Assembly (NCBI GenBank): GCA_031290955.1
Contig: JAISLJ010000050.1
Coordinates: 1 to 5,120, forward strand
From: Zoogloeaceae bacterium
Lineage (GTDB): Bacteria; Pseudomonadota; Gammaproteobacteria; Burkholderiales; Rhodocyclaceae
Length of the DNA: 5,120 bases
Direction: 5' to 3'
The translations under genes and the position numbers were made by a program. The notes under the pieces are model-generated. The model saw only the letters and a program-made list of their open reading frames with translations, was not told where the DNA came from and made no database searches. Positions 1 to 5,120 of this stretch are shown one piece after another (the first letter of the stretch is position 1; each line of letters begins with the position of its first letter).

Positions 1-64
1 CGGGGCTCGAACCCGCGACGCATCGGCGATATGCCAATTGCTCTACCAACTGAGCTATCCAAAC
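1..64 (-). tRNA. tRNA gene, partial at left edge, atypical anticodon loop
   Basis: Read on the minus strand, this has the standard tRNA plan. It begins with a 7-base acceptor strand GTTTGGA (64-58) and TA at positions 8-9. A D arm follows, GCTC/GAGC around AGTTGGTA. Next come A26, a 5-bp anticodon stem ATTGG/CCGAT, a 5-base variable loop GCGTC, and a T arm GCGGG-TTCGAGC-CCCG. The last T-stem base, the 3' acceptor strand and CCA lie outside the window. Arm lengths are canonical. The 7-base anticodon loop is CATATCG, which would place UAU (Ile, AUA codon) at 34-36, but position 33 is A instead of the near-universal U and position 37 is C instead of a purine. The loop can also close by one C-G pair to five bases. 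Identity is therefore unassigned: it may be a functional odd tRNA, a mobile-element tRNA or a decaying copy. Confidence 0.8.
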
Positions 65-115
65 CAATGAACGCAAACCTTCCGATGCGGCGGCATACGC
101 GAGTGCGACAGCATG

Positions 116-146
116 AAAACCGGCCTTCGCGCACCGGCGGGGTTTT
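116..146. terminator. Terminator-like hairpin, possibly bidirectional
   Basis: AAAACC (116-121) pairs with GGTTTT (141-146) and GCC (123-125) with GGC (136-138), with a small internal mismatch and a 10-base loop. The A run on one side and the T run on the other give the look of an intrinsic terminator in either direction. Both T runs are only four long, so strength is doubtful. On the minus strand it would separate the tRNA at 1-64 from anything transcribed upstream of it. Confidence 0.35.
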
Positions 147-288
147 GGAACCCCGGCCTGTAAGCCACACCAAAGATGTTGTGCCCACTCCTCTCTACGC
201 AAGAGCCGTGCCTGACTTGGGATTTGCTTGTATCTTATTGAAAACAAAGGATTTTTGAAATTTCGGAGACAATGGGCTTGCCCGTGCT

Positions 289-327
289 CGTAGTCAAAAA
301 GATAAAGTATTTATCTTTTTGGCTACG
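289..327. repeat. Long near-perfect A/T-rich palindrome with 3-base loop
   Basis: Bases 289-306 pair with 310-327 around the loop GTA (307-309). The inner 11 bp (AAAAAGATAAA against TTTATCTTTTT) are perfect. The outer CGTAGTC/GGCTACG arm pairs too, with a single G-U wobble in RNA. The 18-bp stem is G/C-containing at its base and A/T-rich toward the tip, the opposite of a classic intrinsic terminator, where the U run follows a GC stem. It could be a two-way terminator, a binding site for a dimeric regulator, or the core of a small non-autonomous repeat. The structure is plain in the sequence; the function is not. Confidence 0.7.
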
Positions 328-550
328 CCACGCCTTTTCTTTTCCGCCTTGCCCGCTGCCTTCACCGGCGCTTTGGCGTACAGCGCGTAAATGTCGGTCT
401 GTTCGCGGCGTGGTCGACCAACCTGGCATGGTCGCCCTGTCTGTCGCATCCTGGATAATTCGATCCAAAATTCTCGCTGACCGCTGTTTTTTGCGCGTGA
501 GATGTTACGGGAAGTGGTAGATTCGCTGAAAGCAAGAAAAGGAAGAGAAG

Positions 551-808
551 ATGGAACTTCATTTGCATAAAAATGCCCGGACGACGCCTGCGGTGCGCGC
601 GGATATTGCTGCAAGCACGGAAGGGGTGAGCATCCTGGCGCGACGGTATGGCGTCGGGCTTATCGCCTATCGTCTGCAACACAAGACAAGCGATCAAGAC
701 ATTCAGTGGTCCCGGATCGTCGAGCTGAAGCTCGTTCCTCACTCGGATCAGCCTTGGCCAGAGATCGCCGAAATGGACTACGGCATGCAGAGGGCGTGTT
801 GCAAATGA
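551..808 (+). pseudogene. IS481-type transposase N-terminal remnant
   Basis: The frame opens with ATG preceded by a good Shine-Dalgarno run, GGAAGAG at 541-547. The first 35 residues (551-655) contain LHKNARTTP followed by an alpha-helical stretch ending in LARRYGV. This is the familiar start of IS481-family transposases, whose N-terminal helix-turn-helix binds the element ends. After about residue 35 the expected HTH recognition helix (a W-[KR]-R pattern) is missing, and the rest of the 85-residue frame does not resemble the family. No DDE catalytic core follows. A short AYRLQ at residues 39-43 faintly recalls the AHRLQ that follows the HTH in relatives, which would fit an internal deletion, but this is weak. 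I found no terminal inverted repeats; the left end would be expected shortly upstream, near 495-510. The piece cannot be an active transposase. Confidence 0.65.
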
Positions 809-1006
809 AGCCGCGGGCTGCCACGGTCGGATACCCCTTGTGCAAATGGAGTGTGGACTGTTCTTCCGACCATAGCCTGCGCGGCCCCGAGTACCGGCTT
901 TGGTTGAAGGGCCGCCTCGCCGTTTATGGCGCGCGAAATGCGGCGCTGGCGCCGGTATGCATCGCCAAGTACGGAAACGTCGATTGACGACTGAACGGGC
1001 GCGACC
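656..1006. other. Unassigned stretch upstream of the helicase operon
   Basis: About 350 bases between the recognisable transposase similarity and the first operon gene. A plus-strand frame (706-987, 93 codons) and the tail of the relic frame run through it, but neither gives a recognisable protein. A perfect 6-bp inverted repeat with a 2-base centre (CGAGCT-GA-AGCTCG) sits near 720-733. TGCAAATG followed by a purine and AG occurs twice, near 800 and 841. The operon promoter should lie here or further left, but I see no box pair good enough to call. Confidence 0.5.
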
Positions 1007-4000
1007 ATGAAGCTGATCCAAAACACCGGTTCGCAGCGCGTCATCGACTTGATGCGGCCCCACCTCAAGCGTGGCAATCGACTCGACTGTGTAACGCCTT
1101 CGTTCTCTCTCTACGCCTTCGCTGAAATGCGTGAGGCGCTTTCCGCTTTGGGACGGGTCCAGTTGATTGTGCCTCCCGATGACGAGGCGCTCGAACTCCT
1201 TGGCTCGGAAGGCGACCGCGCCGCGCGCAATTGTTTGCAGGCCCGCTGGTTGGCCAATCAGTGCGCGAAGTGGATCAGCGAGAAAGTTGACCTGCGACGG
1301 GCATCCAGATCGGTGCCACAAGGCGCCGCAGTCATTCGCGGGCCGTGTGGAACGCCTGAACAGGTGGTGCTGGGATCGTTCGCCTTCAGCACGTCAGGCC
1401 TTGGCCTGATGCCCGGCAACCCGTTGAGCCTGATCCAGGCATCGGAATCCTTTGATGAGGCGGCGCAGCTTGCCCAATGGTTCGATCACCAATGGGCAAG
1501 TCTGCAAGAGGGGAGCGCCGCCGACGCCGAAGACAGGAACAAAGGAGGCGACACCGTTCTTGAAGCGCTGCAAGCCCTGGGCGAACACCGCGACCCGCTC
1601 ACCATCTACACCTTGATGCTGCGTCACCTGTTTCGTGACAGCGGCGACGAGATGGACGAGGAGCGCATCGTCAAGTCCGCCACCGGCATTCGCAATACCG
1701 TCGTGTGGAAGAAGCTCTTCAAGTTCCAGCGTGACGGCGTGGTGGGGGCCATCGACAAGCTCAACCGTTTTGGCGGCTGCATCATCGCCGACAGCGTGGG
1801 GCTGGGCAAAACCTTTGAAGCCCTGGCTATCATCAAGTACCACGAACTGCGCAACGATCGCGTTCTGGTGCTCGCGCCCAAGCGTTTGCGCGACAACTGG
1901 ACGCTCTACAAGGCCAACGACAAGCGCAACGTCCTGGCGGCCGACCGGTTCAACTACGACGTGCTCAACCACACCGACCTGTCGCGCGATGGCGGCCTGT
2001 CTGGCGACATCGACCTGTCGCACGTGAACTGGGGCAATTACGACCTGGTGGTGATCGACGAGTCGCACAACTTCCGCAACAAGGCCACGCACAAGGGCAA
2101 GGAATCGCGCTACGACCGCCTGATGCGGCGCATCATCCGCGAAGGCGTCAAGACCCGCGTGCTCATGCTTTCGGCCACGCCGGTCAACAATCGCCTGGCC
2201 GACCTGCGCAACCAGATCGCCTTTGCCACCGAGGGGGATGACGCCGCCCTGATGGCGCACGGCATCGCCAGCATCGAGGCCACGACCCGCAAGGCACAGG
2301 CGCAGTTCAACCGCTGGCTGGCGCTGGACGAGGCCGAAAAGACCCCCGCCAGACTGGTGGAGATGCTGGGTTTCGACTACTTCACCCTGCTGGATCACCT
2401 CACCATCGCCCGTTCGCGGAGGCATGTCGAGAAGTACTACGGCGCCAGCGAGACAGGTCGGTTCCCTGATCGTCTGCCGCCGATCAACATCAAGGCCGAT
2501 GTGGACCTGGCTGGCGAATTCCGCGCCATCCGCGACATCAATCAGGAAATCCGTCGGCTCACGCTTGCCAGCTACGCGCCGCTGCGCTATGTGCTGCCGC
2601 ACAAGCAGGCGGCCTATAACGCCAAGTACAGCACCCAGGTGCGGGGCGGCGTAGGGTTCTTCCGCCAGGTGGATCGCGAAGAAAGCCTGATTCAGCTGCT
2701 GCGCGTGAACGCGCTCAAGCGCATGGAAAGCGGCGTCTCGGCCTTCACGCTTACCTTGCAGCGCCAGCTCAAGGACGTGGAAGGCACGCTGGCGCGCATC
2801 GAATCCCATGCTGATGCGCTGGAGGAAATCGACATTGCCGACATCGATATCGACGACCCGGCATTCGAGACCTTGCTGGTCGGACGCAAGGTCAAGGTGC
2901 TGCTTCAGGATGTGGACTCGATCCGCTGGAAGCAGGACTTGCTGGAAGACCGCAACCGCCTGGCCACCTTGCTGGCGGCAGCCCGCCAAGTGGATGCCGC
3001 CCGCGATGCCAAGCTGGCGGCGCTGCGCGACATGATCCAGCACAAATGCGCCGAGCCGATCAACACGCATGAAGGCAAGCCCAACCGCAAGATCATCGTG
3101 TTTACGGCCTTCTCGGACACGGCGCATTACCTCTACGCCCAGCTTGCCCCTTGGGCCAGGGATATGCTGGGCATGCATGCGGCGCTCGTTACCGGCAGTG
3201 CCGGCATTCAGGCCACCTTGCCGGGCCTGCGCAAGAACATGGGCGATGTACTCTCGGCCTTCGCGCCGCGCGCCAAGGAGCGTCCGCAAGAGATGGCGGA
3301 TGAAGGCGAGATCGACCTGCTGATCGCCACCGACTGCATTTCCGAAGGGCAGAACCTGCAAGACTGCGACTGGCTCATCAACTACGACATCCACTGGAAC
3401 CCGGTGCGCATCATCCAGCGCTTCGGGCGCATCGACCGCATCGGCTCGCCCAACCAGCGCGTCCAGCTCGTGAACTTCTGGCCCAACATGGAACTGGAGG
3501 AATACATCAACCTGGAACAGCGCGTCAGTGGCCGCATGGTGCTGCTCGATGTCTCGGCCACCGGCGAGGAGAACCTGATCGAGCAACAGTCCGGCAACGC
3601 CATGAACGACCTGGAGTACCGGCGCAAGCAACTGCTCAAATTGCAGGACATGGTCATTGATATGGAAGACCTGTCTACCGGCGTGGCGATCACCGACCTC
3701 ACCCTGACCGACTTCCGTATCGACCTTGCGCAGTACCTGAAGGCTTACCCCGGCAAGCTCGACAGCCAGCCGCTGGGCGCCTATGCCGTGACCACCGGCC
3801 TTGATGCCGACATTCCCCCCGGCGTGATCTTTTGCCTGCAAGCCTGCGCTCCAGCGGCACAGCCTACCGCATCGTCCGACTATCCGCTGGCGCCGTATTA
3901 CCTGGCGCATGTCGGCGAGGACGGCGGTGTGTTGCTGCCCTATCCCCAGGCCAAGCGCATTCTGGATCGCCTCAAGCGCCTTTCGCTGGGGCGCGAGCGC

Positions 4001-4240
4001 CCGGACGACAGCGCCTGCGCGCGGTTCGACAAGGCGACCAAAGGGGGCGAGGACATGCGCCATGCCCAGAAGCTGCTTGCCGCCGCCGTGGCGTCCGTGG
4101 TCGGCAAGCACGAGGAGCGGGCCGTGGCCAGCCTGTTCACGCCTGGCGGCACACACGCCATGAAGGGTGAGTTCGCCGGCAGTGACGATTTCGAGGTGGT
4201 GGCATTCCTGGTGGTGCTGCCGGAATACGAGGCCGTATGA
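1007..4240 (+). CDS. SNF2-family helicase/ATPase with degenerate PLD-like N-terminal domain
   Basis: A 1077-residue predicted cytoplasmic DNA-dependent ATPase. Residues 1-163 form a phospholipase-D-like domain ending with GSFAFSTSGLG (123-133). The HxK part of an active HKD motif is not visible and the usual Asn is replaced. The motor follows. KFQRDG (239-244) is the Q-like motif, DSVGLGKT (262-269) Walker A, DESH (351-354) motif II and SATP (389-392) motif III. A family-typical basic segment, RSRRH, lies at 469-473. The second RecA lobe has IVFTAFSDTA (697-706 region), ATDCISEGQNLQ (774-785) and QRFGRIDRIGS (804-814) as motifs IV, V and VI. All key ATPase residues are intact. An acidic patch (about 606-617) and a likely coiled coil (about 628-680) lie between the lobes, and about 260 unassigned residues follow. 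An in-frame TGA at 992-994, with no alternative start after it, fixes the ATG at 1007; its ribosome site is poor. The stop overlaps the next gene. Restriction or anti-phage function is inferred from the neighbours. Confidence 0.93.
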   Translation: MKLIQNTGSQRVIDLMRPHLKRGNRLDCVTPSFSLYAFAEMREALSALGRVQLIVPPDDEALELLGSEGDRAARNCLQARWLANQCAKWISEKVDLRRASRSVPQGAAVIRGPCGTPEQVVLGSFAFSTSGLGLMPGNPLSLIQASESFDEAAQLAQWFDHQWASLQEGSAADAEDRNKGGDTVLEALQALGEHRDPLTIYTLMLRHLFRDSGDEMDEERIVKSATGIRNTVVWKKLFKFQRDGVVGAIDKLNRFGGCIIADSVGLGKTFEALAIIKYHELRNDRVLVLAPKRLRDNWTLYKANDKRNVLAADRFNYDVLNHTDLSRDGGLSGDIDLSHVNWGNYDLVVIDESHNFRNKATHKGKESRYDRLMRRIIREGVKTRVLMLSATPVNNRLADLRNQIAFATEGDDAALMAHGIASIEATTRKAQAQFNRWLALDEAEKTPARLVEMLGFDYFTLLDHLTIARSRRHVEKYYGASETGRFPDRLPPINIKADVDLAGEFRAIRDINQEIRRLTLASYAPLRYVLPHKQAAYNAKYSTQVRGGVGFFRQVDREESLIQLLRVNALKRMESGVSAFTLTLQRQLKDVEGTLARIESHADALEEIDIADIDIDDPAFETLLVGRKVKVLLQDVDSIRWKQDLLEDRNRLATLLAAARQVDAARDAKLAALRDMIQHKCAEPINTHEGKPNRKIIVFTAFSDTAHYLYAQLAPWARDMLGMHAALVTGSAGIQATLPGLRKNMGDVLSAFAPRAKERPQEMADEGEIDLLIATDCISEGQNLQDCDWLINYDIHWNPVRIIQRFGRIDRIGSPNQRVQLVNFWPNMELEEYINLEQRVSGRMVLLDVSATGEENLIEQQSGNAMNDLEYRRKQLLKLQDMVIDMEDLSTGVAITDLTLTDFRIDLAQYLKAYPGKLDSQPLGAYAVTTGLDADIPPGVIFCLQACAPAAQPTASSDYPLAPYYLAHVGEDGGVLLPYPQAKRILDRLKRLSLGRERPDDSACARFDKATKGGEDMRHAQKLLAAAVASVVGKHEERAVASLFTPGGTHAMKGEFAGSDDFEVVAFLVVLPEYEAV

Positions 4241-5037
4241 CGCAGACGGCCTACGCGGTTCTCGATGCCCTGAAATTGCCTGATAGCGCACGGGTGGATC
4301 AACGTGTTCCCAAAAAACTGTTGCTGGAGAACGGTGCGCCCACGGCATCCGACAAGCGCCTGATCACGGACGCCATTGAAGAAACCCAGTGGTTCGCCGC
4401 GCTCAAGCCCAACACCATTGGCGTGCCCAGCTACCGGGACGCACAGCGCGAGTACCTTGAAATCGCAGTGCTGGTTGTGGCCCTGCGTGGCGCCGTCAAG
4501 CCCGCCAGTCTCGAACGCCTCGCCGAATTGGTGCATCGGGCCGTGCCGTATCCCGTGTTGCTGCTGATGCAAGGCCAAGCGCTGACCCTCTCGCTGGCGC
4601 ACAAGCGTTGGGCGCAGAACGAAGCCAGCAAGGTGGTGCTTGATGGCGGCCTGATATTGGCCTCGCTACTCCACACGCCCGACGACGCCAAAGCGACGGA
4701 TACCGCAGCGCATTCCCAAGCCGAACATGCCTTCGTGCAATCCCTGTCGATTGCATGCCAGCCCCAGACTTCGCTGCGCGCCCTCTATCAAGGTTGGGTG
4801 GACTGTGCGCAGGCCCTGCAAGCTGCGCGGTGGACGGGAAACTACCGAGCCACGGCAACGCCGGAACAGGCGTCGGCGCGTCGGCAGGCTCTGGCCGATT
4901 GTGAGCGACTGGAGGGCGAGATCAGCCGTCTACGGGCGCAAGGCGCGAAGGAAAGGCAGATGGCGCGCCAAGTTGAAATCAATCTCCAATTAAAAGCACT
5001 GTTGGCCGAGCGTCAGCGGATTGCTCAATATCTCTGA
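4237..5037 (+). CDS. DUF4391 domain-containing protein
   Basis: A 266-residue protein matching what I know of DUF4391. The hallmarks are RVDQRVPKK near residues 19-27, a following acidic/aromatic region (DKRLITDAIEETQW, 39-52), KPNTIGVP (57-64), and VPYPVLLL (103-110) in the alpha/beta core. The C-terminal third (about 205-262) is a long charged helix, probably a coiled coil, ending in the family-typical QVEINLQLKALLAE pattern. The molecular function of DUF4391 is not established; its genes often sit beside SNF2-type helicases and DNA methyltransferases, so a subunit of a restriction-like complex is a reasonable inference. The ATG lies in an ATGA overlap with the helicase stop, and GAGG (4229-4232) gives a ribosome site four bases upstream, so the two are probably translationally coupled and made in related amounts. 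No signal peptide or membrane segment is evident. I see no catalytic motif. Confidence 0.85.
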   Translation: MTQTAYAVLDALKLPDSARVDQRVPKKLLLENGAPTASDKRLITDAIEETQWFAALKPNTIGVPSYRDAQREYLEIAVLVVALRGAVKPASLERLAELVHRAVPYPVLLLMQGQALTLSLAHKRWAQNEASKVVLDGGLILASLLHTPDDAKATDTAAHSQAEHAFVQSLSIACQPQTSLRALYQGWVDCAQALQAARWTGNYRATATPEQASARRQALADCERLEGEISRLRAQGAKERQMARQVEINLQLKALLAERQRIAQYL

Positions 5038-5041
5038 GGAG
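5036..5041 (+). promoter_or_regulatory. Ribosome binding site for the DUF262 gene
   Basis: GAGGAG overlaps the TGA stop of the DUF4391 gene and sits five bases before a GTG codon at 5047. This is the best Shine-Dalgarno match in the operon and decides the GTG start of the third gene. Confidence 0.75.
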
Positions 5042-5046
5042 TAGAA

Positions 5047-5120
5047 GTGAAGGCTACAGAAACCAACCTGCTCAAGTTCCTGAAGAAATCTCCGCAGTTC
5101 GTCATTCCCATCTATCAGCG
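5047..5120 (+). CDS. DUF262 (GmrS/ParB-like) protein, N-terminus only
   Basis: The first 24 codons plus two bases of a gene that leaves the window. The visible protein has an amphipathic helix with LLKFLKK (8-14), then SPQFVIPIYQR (15-25; the last codon is CG-, hence Arg). The VIPxYQR block is the start of the DUF262 domain, a ParB/sulfiredoxin-like fold found in the GmrS half of GmrSD type IV restriction enzymes and in many other defence proteins. In that fold it is thought to bind or hydrolyse nucleotides, with the nuclease activity usually in a DUF1524 HNH-like domain. Neither the later DGQQR-type motif nor any DUF1524 can be seen here. GTG is chosen as start because of the ribosome site just upstream and because family members begin at this point. 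The 9-base gap to the DUF4391 gene puts it in the same operon. Confidence 0.8.
   Translation, partial: MKATETNLLKFLKKSPQFVIPIYQ

Larger units (their letters stand above)
65..550. other. Intergenic stretch without a supported gene
   Basis: This 486-base stretch lies between the 5' end of the minus-strand tRNA and the transposase relic. Short open frames exist on both strands, but none has a recognisable domain together with a good ribosome site. One minus-strand frame (614-294) ends in a lysine/alanine-rich tail and stops inside the A/T-rich palindrome; I do not recognise it. The structured elements are a terminator-like hairpin at 116-146, a small GGGGTT/AACCCC inverted repeat at about 139-154, and the long palindrome at 289-327. 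I could not identify a convincing promoter for the tRNA or for the downstream operon. Confidence 0.6.

Noticed and set aside
1..64. The tRNA as the attachment site of an island carrying the operon
   Set aside because: Integrases usually recombine at the tRNA 3' end, which points left out of the window. No integrase gene or repeated tRNA 3' segment is visible, so there is no support here.
294..614. A 106-codon minus-strand open frame with a GRPRREQ segment and a Lys/Ala-rich tail
   Set aside because: The tail resembles small DNA-binding proteins superficially, but there is no recognisable domain, the frame overlaps the transposase relic antisense, and it ends within the palindrome.
362..1321. 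A 319-codon minus-strand open frame across the transposase relic and the start of the helicase gene
   Set aside because: It runs antisense through two better-supported coding stretches, and its protein shows no recognisable family or composition.
1635..2027. A 130-codon plus-strand frame inside the helicase gene
   Set aside because: It is a Ser/Thr/Arg-rich shadow in another frame of the helicase coding sequence.
1007..4240. Assigning the helicase as DISARM DrmD, or the operon as DISARM
   Set aside because: An SNF2 motor alone is not diagnostic. This protein has a fused PLD-like domain, and the neighbours are DUF4391 and DUF262, not DrmA/DrmB-type genes.
1394..4348. A 984-codon open frame on the minus strand, opposite the helicase gene
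   Set aside because: It is a mirror of the strongly G/C-biased third positions in the helicase gene. Its translation is low-complexity (rich in V, G, H, Q, A) with no domain, while the plus strand has complete helicase motifs.

Overview
The window looks like an accessory (defence-island type) segment of a GC-rich proteobacterial chromosome or large mobile element. Codon use in the main genes is strongly G/C-biased at third positions. The style of the proteins and of the IS481-type remnant would suit a beta- or gammaproteobacterium, but no marker in the window fixes the taxon.

Layout. Bases 1-64 hold the 5' part of a tRNA-type gene on the minus strand, running off the left edge, with an atypical anticodon loop. 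Bases 65-550 carry no gene I can defend; they hold a terminator-like hairpin (116-146) and a long, almost perfect A/T-rich palindrome (289-327). Bases 551-655 encode the N-terminus of an IS481-type transposase; the similarity stops there, so this is a relic. Bases 656-1006 are unassigned. From 1007 to the right edge lies a compact plus-strand operon of at least three genes. They are a 1077-residue protein with a degenerate phospholipase-D-like N-terminal domain and an SNF2-family ATPase/helicase core, a 266-residue DUF4391 protein starting in a 4-base overlap, and the first 25 residues of a DUF262 (GmrS/ParB-like) protein that leaves the window.

How the genes may work together. SNF2-type motors with PLD-like domains, DUF4391 proteins and DUF262 proteins are all familiar from restriction-modification-like and other anti-phage loci. 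The three-gene order, tight coupling and mobile-element relic upstream point to a restriction-like defence operon whose remaining parts (for instance a DNA methyltransferase, a nuclease or a type III-like helicase) would lie beyond base 5120. The nucleic-acid motor is well supported by visible motifs. The biological role of the operon is inference. The HKD nuclease signature expected of an active PLD domain is not visible, so any DNA cleavage probably comes from another subunit.
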